Both the position numbers and the translations under genes were made by a program. A stretch of 43,947 bases of DNA, from the NCBI GenBank assembly GCA_002409745.1, contig DHOU01000030.1, positions 1 to 43,947 on the forward strand, given 5' to 3'. Below, one piece after another: positions 24,745 through 33,202 of the stretch. Position 1 is the first letter of the stretch. Each line of letters starts with the position of its first letter. The notes under the pieces were generated by a model. That model searched no databases. It was not told the DNA's origin and worked only from the letters and a program-made list of their open reading frames with translations. Source of the stretch: Bacteroidales bacterium UBA5382. Lineage in GTDB: Bacteria; Bacteroidota; Bacteroidia; Bacteroidales; Dysgonomonadaceae.

Positions 24745-27402
24745 ATGAAAAAAGTACTTTTATTTTTTTGCTTGTGCCTCTTCTTTACAGGCGCCGCAGC
24801 AATAGCTCAGGAAAGTACGGAAGAAGCCGATTCTGTGAGCGTGCGCTTTATGGAGCAACTTTACGTTTTTCCCCAGGAAAAAATATATCTGCAAACCGAT
24901 AAATCGGATTATCTTTCCGGGGAACAAATCCGGTTTCGGGCGCATTTGGTGAATGCCGCCGATCACAAACCGGTATATATAAGCCGCTATGTGTATGTAG
25001 AAATCATTAACCCGGCGGACGATGTGGTAAAACGGGTCAAAATACGCCCCGACAGCACCGGTTCGTATCACGGTTATCTCAATCTTGCGGACGATTTGCC
25101 CGAAGGCGCCTACACGCTGAGGGCTTACACGAAATATATGCGGAATCAGGGGGAGGACTATTTCTTCCGGAAAACGGTACGGATACTCAATCCTTTTTCC
25201 CTGCAATTGGGAACCGTTCCTTCTTTCGTTGTAGGAAAAAACAATGTACAGGCATCGTTCCGCTTCGTAGATGTGCAGAAGGGCGATACCGTGGCACCCG
25301 AAATCGTCTCCTGGAAACTTAAAGGGAAACCGGTAAAGACAGTGACTCCTACGGGAAAGACGAATTTCCAATGGAAATTTCAGTTGCCGGAAAAAGAAAA
25401 GAACCGATCGATGCTGATAAGCCTTGTCTATAAAAACCGTAAATACAACCGGTATTACACCCTTCCCTATGCAGCGGACGATTTCGAGGTGGCGTTCTTC
25501 CCCGAAGGCGGATATATGGTGCCGGCCAAAACCTGCCAGGTGGCGTTTAAATCACTGAACACTTCGGGATTGGGAGAAGAGATTTCGGGCAACCTATATA
25601 ATTCGAAGGGAGAAGAAATCGTCGCTTTCGAAAGTTTACATTTAGGGATGGGATTTTTCAATTTTGTCCCTGCCGCCAACGAAACCTACTACGCCGTTTG
25701 CAAGAATACACAGGGGGTCGATAAGCGATTCGCCCTACCGGCGGTACAACCCGTGGCAAAGGCCCTTTCCGCCCGTTTCGTAGGGGCGAAACTCATCGTT
25801 GCCCTGCAATCCGAAGCGAAAGTACAAGAACCTTTTTCATTGCTCATTCATCAGAGAGGGCAAGTACTGTATCACGCTCCCTGGAATCCGGCGACGGAAG
25901 TCTATACCTTTCCGGCCACATTTTTTCCATCGGGTGTGATCAGCATTCTGCTGCTCGATGCGCGAAAGCAAATCATAAGCGAACGGATGGTCTTCACCCT
26001 GAACGAAACGGATTTCCCGGCCATCCACACATCACTCTCCAAACCGTCTTACACCACCCGAGACCATATACTACTCAAACTGAATGCAGAGAATGCCGAT
26101 TCTGTTTTTTCGGCCGGAAGTATCGCCGTCTCGGTGACGGATAATCATACGGTAGCCCTCGATACGACAATCGATATCGTTTCGACGTTGCTCTTATCTT
26201 CCGACCTGAAAGGATATATCGAATCCCCGGCCTCTTACTTCCGGGGAAACAAAATGAATAAATACGCGTTGGATGCGCTGATGATGACCCAAGGATGGCG
26301 AAGATACGACATCCCGGCTGTGTTACGAGGCGACATTCAGACACCCGATGCGTTCGCACCGGAGGTCTCCCAGCAGATATCGGGAAAAGCAGACGGCCTA
26401 TTCCGCTCCTTAAAAGAAGGACATATCAGTTTGCTTGCCTCTTTGGATTCTTTAGTCACGACGGAAATGACCCAAACCGATGACAAGGGCCGGTTTACAT
26501 TCAATGTGGAATTTCCCGAAGGCACGGCCTTTACCATCCAATCATTGAGCAAGAAAGGGAACAAGAACAATCTCATTGAAGTAGAACGCGAAAGCTTTCC
26601 CGAAAGCGCGTATGCAGGGGTACCGGAAAGGCTTGATTTCGCCAACGGGCCGACGGACAATGAAAAAGCTTATCTGGAGAAAGCGAATGAAGCATATATT
26701 CAAAAATATGGTATCCGCACCATCGATCTGGAAGAAATAACGGTCACCGGGCATAAACCGGGAAAATACGAAGAATCCGTTTATTATTCCGCTTTATCGG
26801 CTACCGGCCTACGCACAGCGGAAGATATCGAGAAGATGGCCGTAAGCAGCTTAAAATCGCTCTTATATACGCAACCGGGGATCGTTGTGAGAAGTGACAA
26901 AATAACAACCTCCACCTCTCAAACACCCGTCGCTTTTATTATCGATAATATTACCTATGAAGACTTTTTTGACCGCTTGGACGATATCGATGTCAGTAGC
27001 ATTGATAACCTGTTCGTCGTAAAAGATAATTCTTTCCTGCCGGGATATTTTCCCAACACGAACGGAGCGATTGTCATTACCACCAAAATGGGATATGAAC
27101 CCAAACCGAGGAAATCGCTGAATATCGAACAGATCATTCCCTTAGGATATCAACAAGCCGCTGAATTTTATTCTCCCGTCTATGAAACGCCGGAACAAAA
27201 GAACGCGTCCGCTCCCGATCTGCGAACAACAATCTATTGGAAACCGAATGTCCGCTTTTCGGAAGACGGCGAAGCAACCGTAGACTTCTACTCGGCCGAC
27301 AGCGCAACCACTTACACGGTAACCGGCGAAGGTGTAAGCGGTTCAGGAAAGATGATTCGTTTCTCTTCCGAAATCCAGGTGAAGGGAAAGGATGAGCCGT
27401 AA
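24745..27402 (+). CDS. Large exported protein: MG2-like and TonB plug-like domains
   Basis: The 885-aa protein has a signal peptide (1-21, ending AIAQ). An alpha-2-macroglobulin MG2-like region follows (about 38-150, with EKIYLQTDKSDYLSGEQIRF and DLPEGAYTLRAYTKYMRN). The middle has beta-sandwich character with a carboxypeptidase-like segment near 540-620. After EEITVTG (663-669) there is a plug-like region (about 690-780, PVAFIID, NGAIVITTK), but no beta-barrel follows. Proteins with this layout are common in Bacteroidetes and are presumed cell-surface or periplasmic. Function is unknown. It follows the lipocalin by 77 bp. Confidence 0.85.
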   Translation: MKKVLLFFCLCLFFTGAAAIAQESTEEADSVSVRFMEQLYVFPQEKIYLQTDKSDYLSGEQIRFRAHLVNAADHKPVYISRYVYVEIINPADDVVKRVKIRPDSTGSYHGYLNLADDLPEGAYTLRAYTKYMRNQGEDYFFRKTVRILNPFSLQLGTVPSFVVGKNNVQASFRFVDVQKGDTVAPEIVSWKLKGKPVKTVTPTGKTNFQWKFQLPEKEKNRSMLISLVYKNRKYNRYYTLPYAADDFEVAFFPEGGYMVPAKTCQVAFKSLNTSGLGEEISGNLYNSKGEEIVAFESLHLGMGFFNFVPAANETYYAVCKNTQGVDKRFALPAVQPVAKALSARFVGAKLIVALQSEAKVQEPFSLLIHQRGQVLYHAPWNPATEVYTFPATFFPSGVISILLLDARKQIISERMVFTLNETDFPAIHTSLSKPSYTTRDHILLKLNAENADSVFSAGSIAVSVTDNHTVALDTTIDIVSTLLLSSDLKGYIESPASYFRGNKMNKYALDALMMTQGWRRYDIPAVLRGDIQTPDAFAPEVSQQISGKADGLFRSLKEGHISLLASLDSLVTTEMTQTDDKGRFTFNVEFPEGTAFTIQSLSKKGNKNNLIEVERESFPESAYAGVPERLDFANGPTDNEKAYLEKANEAYIQKYGIRTIDLEEITVTGHKPGKYEESVYYSALSATGLRTAEDIEKMAVSSLKSLLYTQPGIVVRSDKITTSTSQTPVAFIIDNITYEDFFDRLDDIDVSSIDNLFVVKDNSFLPGYFPNTNGAIVITTKMGYEPKPRKSLNIEQIIPLGYQQAAEFYSPVYETPEQKNASAPDLRTTIYWKPNVRFSEDGEATVDFYSADSATTYTVTGEGVSGSGKMIRFSSEIQVKGKDEP

Positions 27403-27417
27403 TTCGGATACTCCCGC

Positions 27418-28038
27418 CTATCGGGCGAAACCTTTACTTTTTTGCAAGCTACGGTTGATATCTTCGATATAATCGAGTATTTCCTCCCTACCCGTTCCTT
27501 CCTCCGAAGAAGTGACGAAAACAGGCGGTAATTCCTCCCACGTTTCATGCAAGGTTTCTTTATAGGCATCGATATTCATTTGAAGCCGACCGGTTCCCAG
27601 TTTATCTGCCTTTGTAAAGACAATCGAGAAGGGAATGCCCTGCTCGCCCAACCACTCAATAAACTCCAAATCGATCTTTTGCGGTTCATGCCGAGAGTCG
27701 ATGAGGACAAAAAGCGAGGTCATGGCTTCCCGCTCTAAGATATATCCCTCAATGATCTCCCGCAATTTCTCGCGGCTTTCTTTTCCTCTACGGGCATATC
27801 CATATCCCGGAAGGTCCACCAGATACCATTCGTCATTCACAACAAAATGATTGATGAGAACGGTCTTCCCCGGTTTGGCCGACGTCATGGCCAAGCCTTT
27901 TCGGTTCGTCAACATATTAATAAGCGACGACTTCCCGACATTCGAACGCCCGATAAACGCATACTCCGGCTTCCCGTGTTGGGGGCATTTATGGAAATCG
28001 GTATTACTTATTACAAACTCAGCACTTTTAATGATCAT
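27418..28038 (-). CDS. engB: Ribosome-biogenesis GTPase EngB/YsxC
   Basis: EngB (YihA/YsxC) is an essential small GTPase that helps assemble the large ribosomal subunit. The 206-aa protein has the P-loop GRSNVGKS (30-37), switch DLPGYG and base-recognition TKADK. Two start codons exist (28044 and 28038); the second, giving [12 protein letters not shown], fits the family better. It is the last of three minus-strand genes, 56 bp after the symporter stop, and converges with the macroglobulin-like gene 15 bp away. Confidence 0.95.
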   Translation of the reverse strand: MIIKSAEFVISNTDFHKCPQHGKPEYAFIGRSNVGKSSLINMLTNRKGLAMTSAKPGKTVLINHFVVNDEWYLVDLPGYGYARRGKESREKLREIIEGYILEREAMTSLFVLIDSRHEPQKIDLEFIEWLGEQGIPFSIVFTKADKLGTGRLQMNIDAYKETLHETWEELPPVFVTSSEEGTGREEILDYIEDINRSLQKSKGFAR

Positions 28039-28094
28039 ATTCATTCACTTATCAATCTCATTCAATCTACATCAATCTCTTACGGCGTAAGCCA

Positions 28095-29603
28095 TTATCG
28101 CGAGCGAAGCGAAGCACTATCAACGGCGCTTTTATCGGCGAAGCTATGCCCCTTCCCCGACAGCAACCACAGTCCCAATGCCGTAAAACCTCCATTCATT
28201 AACAGCAATTCATATCCGACCGTATACTGAAACAGTTGCTTCATCCCTATTTCAATGACGAAACAAAGAATGGGCGACGCAACGGCCACATAAGGCACCC
28301 ATTTATCCACAGGCCGTAGCTTCGTATAAAGTCCGCAGAAATAGAGGCCTAATAACGGTCCATACGTATACGACACGAGTTTATACAACGCCGTAAGAAT
28401 ACTGTCGGAGCCAATCGCATAAATTCCGACAATCACCAATCCGAAAGCGACACTCATGGCGATATGCACTTTATGGCGGATGGCGACGTTTTTCTTCTCC
28501 AACGTTTTATCTCCGCCACTGTCGCTCATCGCCATAATATCCACACAAAAAGAAGTGGTCAGGGCAGTTAGAGCCGAATCGGCACTGGCAAAAGCGGTGG
28601 CGGTAATTCCAATAATAAAAATAGCCAAGACGCCCGACCCTAAATATTCACTGATAATATACGGCAGGATATTGTCCGACACTTCCGGCAAGACGATTTG
28701 GTTTTGCCCGGCATATAATAATAAAAGAACACCCAAACTCAGAAATAGCAAGTTCACGGGAATAAAGGCAAAGCCGTACGAAAGCATATTCTTACGGGCA
28801 TCCTTGAGGCTTTTGATAGTAAGGTTTTTCTGCATCATTCCTTGGTCGAGCCCTGTCATCACGATAGTAATAAACACACCGCTGAAAAACTGTTTAAAGA
28901 AATTCTGGGTGCCGGCCCAATCATCGAACACAAAAATGCGGGAATGCGGATCACGAGCAATGGTCGAGACCATTCCTCCGAAATCCAACTTCAATTCGGA
29001 AGCCACATGCCAGACAATCAACACCAAGGCCGTAAAAAAGAAAAGCGTTTGCAGCCAATCCGTCCAGATAATCGTTTTGATCCCACTGCGATGACTATAA
29101 AGCCATATAATAAAGATGATGACGGACGTCGTCACAAAAAAAGGCACATTCCATGCATCGAACACCAAAAATTGCAGGATGGAAACGGCCAGATAAAGTC
29201 GTGTGGCAGCCACACCGATCTTGGATATCAAGAAAAACCATGCGCCGGTCTTATACGACTTTCTGCCGTAACGTTGTCCCAGATAACCATAAATACTGAC
29301 CAGATTCAACCGATAATACAACGGCAACAGCACATACGCTATGACGAGATAACCGAAAAAGAAGCCCAACACCATTTGCATATAGGTCATATCCAAGCCC
29401 CGAACCATCCCGGGAACCGATACGAAGGTCACTCCCGAAATAGAGGTACCGACCATGGCAACGGCTACGACATACCATTTCGACGAGCGGTTGGCGCGGA
29501 AAAAAGCATCGTTGTCCGACCCTTTCCGGCCGGTAAGATACGATATCAACATCAGTACCGCAAAATAAAGGACTATAATAAGCAGAATAAAGCCTGCGTG
29601 CAT
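28095..29603 (-). CDS. Sodium:solute symporter family transporter
   Basis: This 502-aa inner-membrane protein has about 13 hydrophobic helices and the SSS-family pattern: N-terminal LISYLTGRKGSDNDAFF followed by the SISGVTFVSVPG helix that contributes to the sodium site. The substrate (sugar, sialic acid, amino acid and others are known for the family) cannot be read. It starts 13 bp after the HAD hydrolase stop, so the two are co-transcribed, which may hint at import of a compound that yields a phosphoester. Confidence 0.9.
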   Translation of the reverse strand: MHAGFILLIIVLYFAVLMLISYLTGRKGSDNDAFFRANRSSKWYVVAVAMVGTSISGVTFVSVPGMVRGLDMTYMQMVLGFFFGYLVIAYVLLPLYYRLNLVSIYGYLGQRYGRKSYKTGAWFFLISKIGVAATRLYLAVSILQFLVFDAWNVPFFVTTSVIIFIIWLYSHRSGIKTIIWTDWLQTLFFFTALVLIVWHVASELKLDFGGMVSTIARDPHSRIFVFDDWAGTQNFFKQFFSGVFITIVMTGLDQGMMQKNLTIKSLKDARKNMLSYGFAFIPVNLLFLSLGVLLLLYAGQNQIVLPEVSDNILPYIISEYLGSGVLAIFIIGITATAFASADSALTALTTSFCVDIMAMSDSGGDKTLEKKNVAIRHKVHIAMSVAFGLVIVGIYAIGSDSILTALYKLVSYTYGPLLGLYFCGLYTKLRPVDKWVPYVAVASPILCFVIEIGMKQLFQYTVGYELLLMNGGFTALGLWLLSGKGHSFADKSAVDSASLRSR

Positions 29604-29616
29604 GGGACGATACGGG

Positions 29617-30270
29617 TTATAGATTCATAAAATAATCGGTCATTTTCGCAAATGAATCAAACGCAAGGACATATCGGTCTGTTTTACCGAATCCGTACGT
29701 CATATAGATAAACGGCAACCCGGCAACCGACGATGCCCGGCTGTCGGTATCCGTATCGCCAATATATACCGGAGTTTGCAAACGATTTCTCTCTTTCAGG
29801 AGCTTCATATTAAACTCTTTCGGCTTGAGGTTTTGCCCATGCTCCATGTAATCGGTAAAAAGACGGGATGTATCGGTATAATGCATGAATTTGAGCAATC
29901 CGCCTTCTTCACAGTTACTCAGCAGGAAAAGTTTATACTTTTGCGCTAAATTCTCCAATCCCTGCACCACGCCGTCATACACTTTGGGGTGCATCGTCGC
30001 CGCTAATGCATGGTACTGCACCGTCACTTCCTCGAACAATGCATCACGCGCCTCTTCCGAAGCATCCGGCCTTAAACGGACCAGTATTTGTTTCGCTTCC
30101 TTGCCCATCAAGCCCAATAGTTCTTCACGCGTCACCTGCACATCAAGCCCTTGTATCTTCAAGGCGCGATTCCACGCAACGACATAATTATCGACATTAT
30201 CCCAAAGAGTGCCGTCCATATCGAAAATCAAACTGTCCGGCCGTTCCAATATATGAGTATTCTTTTCCAT
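29617..30270 (-). CDS. HAD-superfamily phosphatase, phosphoglycolate-phosphatase-like
   Basis: The 217-aa protein shows all HAD motifs: DxDxT as DMDGT (17-21) with nucleophile Asp17, the LLSNC motif II, and GDTDTD motif IV. A cap domain (about 30-95) places it in the subfamily I group of phosphoglycolate- or sugar-phosphatase type. The frame is open to 30447, but the true start is the ATG at 30270, just before ILERPDSLIFDMDG. A full promoter ends only 9 bp before this ATG, implying a very short or absent leader. Confidence 0.92.
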   Translation of the reverse strand: MEKNTHILERPDSLIFDMDGTLWDNVDNYVVAWNRALKIQGLDVQVTREELLGLMGKEAKQILVRLRPDASEEARDALFEEVTVQYHALAATMHPKVYDGVVQGLENLAQKYKLFLLSNCEEGGLLKFMHYTDTSRLFTDYMEHGQNLKPKEFNMKLLKERNRLQTPVYIGDTDTDSRASSVAGLPFIYMTYGFGKTDRYVLAFDSFAKMTDYFMNL

Positions 30271-30279
30271 TTCTGTGTG

Positions 30280-30311
30280 CAAAAATACGCAACAAAGGCT
30301 TACAGGACAAA
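30280..30311 (-). promoter_or_regulatory. Complete promoter for HAD-symporter-engB operon
   Basis: On the minus strand TTTG (30311-30308) is followed after exactly 20 bp by TATTTTTG (30287-30280). The start codon lies 9 bp downstream of the -7 box, so transcription would begin only a few bases before the ATG. Confidence 0.65.
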
Positions 30312-30480
30312 TAAAAAAAAGATTATCCGCTAGGCAACGGGTATCGATCCCCTCTGCTCGATCGTTCACCCTCCGTTCAACGCCCCACAAGGGAGGAAAA
30401 GAATTGAAAGGTGCAGCCGGACATATCGGGAAGCGGGAATAGTCCATCCTTTAGGAGGCATCAAACCGGCGCTCTTCCTC

Positions 30481-30837
30481 TTCAGCAGGACACTTGCCGC
30501 TGCCGGCATTCCACCCGGCAATGCAAGAACGACGTTTTGTCAGACCAGTATGACACCGGGTCAGTCCAGCATGACACTTGGTCAGGCCAGTTGTTCACTT
30601 GACAAAGCCAGTACGCCATTCTGTCAGATCAGAAAGCCACTTGATGCAACCAGTACGACACTCGGTCAGGCCAGCAGCCCACTTGATGCAACCAGCATGA
30701 CACTCGGTCAGGCCAACTGCCCACTTGATACAACCAGGACAACACTAGGTCAGGCCAACAGCTCACTTGACGAAGCCGGCAGTCCACTTGACAAAGCCGG
30801 CATGTCACTTGGGCATAACAGGTGTTCTCCGGATTTG
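30481..30837 (+). repeat. Degenerate 21-bp tandem array, 17 units
   Basis: Seventeen consecutive 21-bp units, all in phase, fill 30481-30837. Each reads as seven residues with Leu most often at position 5, followed by Gly-Gln or Asp-(Ala/Lys). From about unit 8 to 13 the LGQ and LD(A/T) types alternate, giving a 42-bp super-period. The first three units precede any ATG, GTG or TTG in this frame. It lies in the divergent gap between the HAD promoter and the lipid kinase. Whether it is coding, regulatory DNA or RNA is unresolved. Confidence 0.85.
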
Positions 30838-30858
30838 CGGAGAATGCTCAATGATTAA
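30550..30858 (+). CDS. Doubtful ORF inside the 21-bp array
   Basis: A 102-codon frame starts at the first ATG within the array (unit 4) and stops at 30856-30858, 19 bp past the last unit. It consists almost wholly of seven-residue repeats with small, polar residues and a Leu per repeat, without signal peptide or hydrophobic core. Because every unit is a multiple of three and lacks a stop in this frame, an open frame is expected by construction. No promoter or ribosome-binding site precedes it. Treat it as a possible small repetitive protein only. Confidence 0.2.
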   Translation: MTPGQSSMTLGQASCSLDKASTPFCQIRKPLDATSTTLGQASSPLDATSMTLGQANCPLDTTRTTLGQANSSLDEAGSPLDKAGMSLGHNRCSPDLRRMLND

Positions 30859-30921
30859 AAAGAACACGAAAAGCGAACTATATCAACTGATGACTGTTAT
30901 GATACTATTAATAATTTCTTT

Positions 30922-31866
30922 ATGAAAAAAACAAAAGTCTGCGTTATCATTAATCCGGTATCGGGAACCGAATCGAAGAAGAACATTCCCGACGAAGTGG
31001 CTGCTGCTTTCGATCAAAAAGAGTTCGATCTTATCTTCCGTCTTACAGGTTATCCCAATCATGCGACCGAAATCGCCCGGGAAGCGATGGAGAATGCATT
31101 TGATTCTGTGCTTACCGCAGGCGGTGACGGCACGGTAAATGAAGTGGCCAAAGCGCTTGTAAACTCCGACACGACCTTGGGGATTATTCCTTTCGGTTCG
31201 GGAAACGGATTAGCAAGGGAATTGGGTGTTCCGTTGGATTCCGAAAAAGCCATCGAGATCATTCTTAAGGGACATACCCGCACTATCGATTACGGCGTGG
31301 CCAACGAACATATTTTTTTCTGTACCTGCGGTGTGGGATTCGACGCTTTTATCAGCGGTAAATTCGCCGAAGAAAAGAATCGGGGCCCTCTCGGATATTT
31401 TCGGAACATATTGGAAGGTGCGGTGGATTTTAAGTCTGAAGAATATGAGATCACCTACGACGACGGGGAATTGAAAGAACGGGCATTCATTATCACGTGC
31501 GGAAACGCCTCCCAATACGGCAACGAAGCCTATATCGCACCGGGAGCCGATATGGAAGACGGCAAAATGAACGTGTCTATCTTAAAGCCGCTCAACGCGC
31601 TCGAGATTCCGCAAACCACCCTACAGTTGTTCACAAAAAACATCGACAAGAACAGCAAGATGACCACGCTTCTCACGAGTAACCTGACGATTAAACGATC
31701 GCATGCCGGCGTGATGCACGTCGATGGCGAACCCATCGAAACAGGCAAAGAGATTCACGTAAAAGTTATTCCCCGTGGACTAAACGTATTTGCTCCGCCC
31801 AAACCGGCGAACAAACAAAAAGAAAACGAAACTGTTTTCTCGGCACTCACCCGCTGGTTTAGTTAA
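30922..31866 (+). CDS. Diacylglycerol/lipid kinase family protein, YegS/DgkB-like
   Basis: This 314-aa cytoplasmic kinase shows the family landmarks: INPVSGT near the start (10-16), the nucleotide-binding GGDGT (67-71) and GSGNGLAR (92-99), and a C-terminal DGE motif (MHVDGE). It probably phosphorylates diacylglycerol or a related lipid such as a sphingoid base, using ATP. The tail after residue 290 is Lys/Glu-rich. It is not obviously in an operon; a GC-rich hairpin follows it. Confidence 0.92.
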   Translation: MKKTKVCVIINPVSGTESKKNIPDEVAAAFDQKEFDLIFRLTGYPNHATEIAREAMENAFDSVLTAGGDGTVNEVAKALVNSDTTLGIIPFGSGNGLARELGVPLDSEKAIEIILKGHTRTIDYGVANEHIFFCTCGVGFDAFISGKFAEEKNRGPLGYFRNILEGAVDFKSEEYEITYDDGELKERAFIITCGNASQYGNEAYIAPGADMEDGKMNVSILKPLNALEIPQTTLQLFTKNIDKNSKMTTLLTSNLTIKRSHAGVMHVDGEPIETGKEIHVKVIPRGLNVFAPPKPANKQKENETVFSALTRWFS

Positions 31867-31880
31867 ACCGTAATTTTACT

Positions 31881-31904
31881 GGGGGTGTTTAACGCAACGC
31901 CCCC
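31881..31904 (+). terminator. GC-rich hairpin after lipid kinase gene
   Basis: GGGGGTG (31881-31887) pairs with CGCCCCC (31898-31904) through one G-T wobble, 14 bp after the stop codon. No T-run follows, so efficiency as a terminator is uncertain. The rest of the 147-bp gap holds a weaker GGCT/AGCC hairpin and no gene. Confidence 0.45.
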
Positions 31905-32013
31905 GGCTATCCTACATCAAGAAAAGCCGCTTGTTATCCTTTACCCATGAACAAGTTCGTCTGCGAGATGTTATTTATGTACGTGAATATAGGCAAAATA
32001 ACTATCTGTAATA

Positions 32014-33156
32014 ATGAAAAATTTCATCTTTCAAAATCCTACTAAACTGGTGTTTGGTAAAGGACAAATCGCTAAGCTGGCGGAATTAATCCCTGCCGGA
32101 GGAACGCTTATGGTTACTTACGGCGGAGGAAGTGTTAAGAAAAACGGCGTTTATGAACAAGTGACGCACGCATTACAAGGGCGCGATTATATTGAATTCT
32201 GGGGAATAGAACCGAACCCGCATGTGGAGACCTTACGCAAAGCCATCGATGTGGGAAAAGAGAAGAAAGTCGATTACTTGCTGGCGGTCGGAGGCGGTTC
32301 GGTCTTAGACGGAACGAAACTGGTAGCGGCGGGCATTGCTTCCGATACCGATGCTTGGGAAATTGTTTTGCAAGGCAAAACAGAGAAACAAATCCCTTTC
32401 GCTTCGGTCATGACCGTGCCTGCTACGGGTTCGGAAATGAACGGCGGCGCTGTGATTACCCGCAGCGAAACAAAAGAAAAATATGCTTTCCGTGGAAATT
32501 ATCCACAATTTTCGATTCTCGACCCCGAAGTGACCTATACCCTCTCCTCTCATCAAATAGCTTGCGGACTTGCCGACGCGTACACGCATGTATTGGAACA
32601 ATATATGACGACTCCGGGACAGTCCCGCCTTATGGATCGATGGGCGGAAGGCGTCTTGCTTTCCATTATGGAAATTGCCCCGAAAATAAAGCAAAATCCG
32701 AAAGACTATAACCTGATGGCCGATTATATGTTGGCGGCAACGATGGCTTTGAACGACTTCATCCGCATGGGTGTTACGGAGGATTGGTCGACCCACCAAA
32801 TCGGACATGAACTGACGGCTCTTCACGGCATCACTCACGGTCATTCGTTAGCAATAGTTATGCCTGCGACCTTGCGGGTGCTGAAAGACCAAAAACACGC
32901 CAAACTGCTGCAATACGGCGAACGCATCTTCGGCATCACAGAAGGGTCGGAAGAAGAGCGGGTCGATAAGGCGATTGAAAAAACCGAAGCTTTCTATCGT
33001 TCCTTGGGATTAACCACCCGCTTATCGGAAGAAAACATCGGCATGGAAACCATCAACCTGATTGCCGATCGATTCAATGATCGGGGTGCGGCATATGGCG
33101 AAAACCATAACGTAACCGGTGATGTGGCCAAAGAAATCCTTCTGAGTTGCCTGTGA
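32014..33156 (+). CDS. Iron-containing alcohol dehydrogenase, YqhD-like, NADP-dependent
   Basis: This 380-aa enzyme should reduce aldehydes to alcohols with NADPH. Metal ligands Asp188, His192, His261 and His275 keep exactly the YqhD spacing (4, 69 and 14). Nucleotide-binding loops GGGSVKK (37-43) and GGGSVLDGTK (93-102) match YqhD. In Escherichia coli YqhD scavenges toxic short aldehydes from lipid peroxidation and glycolysis; a similar detoxifying or redox-balancing role is likely. Spacing of 46 bp to the following sugar dehydrogenase may mean co-transcription. Confidence 0.95.
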   Translation: MKNFIFQNPTKLVFGKGQIAKLAELIPAGGTLMVTYGGGSVKKNGVYEQVTHALQGRDYIEFWGIEPNPHVETLRKAIDVGKEKKVDYLLAVGGGSVLDGTKLVAAGIASDTDAWEIVLQGKTEKQIPFASVMTVPATGSEMNGGAVITRSETKEKYAFRGNYPQFSILDPEVTYTLSSHQIACGLADAYTHVLEQYMTTPGQSRLMDRWAEGVLLSIMEIAPKIKQNPKDYNLMADYMLAATMALNDFIRMGVTEDWSTHQIGHELTALHGITHGHSLAIVMPATLRVLKDQKHAKLLQYGERIFGITEGSEEERVDKAIEKTEAFYRSLGLTTRLSEENIGMETINLIADRFNDRGAAYGENHNVTGDVAKEILLSCL

Positions 33157-33202
33157 TTTTAATGAAAATAAGATCGGAACTAAATTTCTAACAAAGAATA
33201 AT

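Noticed and set aside
28842..29630. Plus-strand 262-codon frame opposite the symporter
   Set aside because: No hydrophobic segments or motifs; shadow of the sodium symporter gene.
30411..30602. Second plus-strand frame running into the 21-bp array
   Set aside because: Closed by the TGA within the repeated ACTTGA word; no start signal or protein-like features.
30481..30837. CRISPR array interpretation of the 21-bp repeats
   Set aside because: There are no spacers between units, units are degenerate throughout, and no cas gene is near.
30628..30858. Coiled-coil interpretation of the seven-residue repeat
   Set aside because: Only one hydrophobic residue per seven and frequent Gly and Pro argue against a heptad coiled coil.
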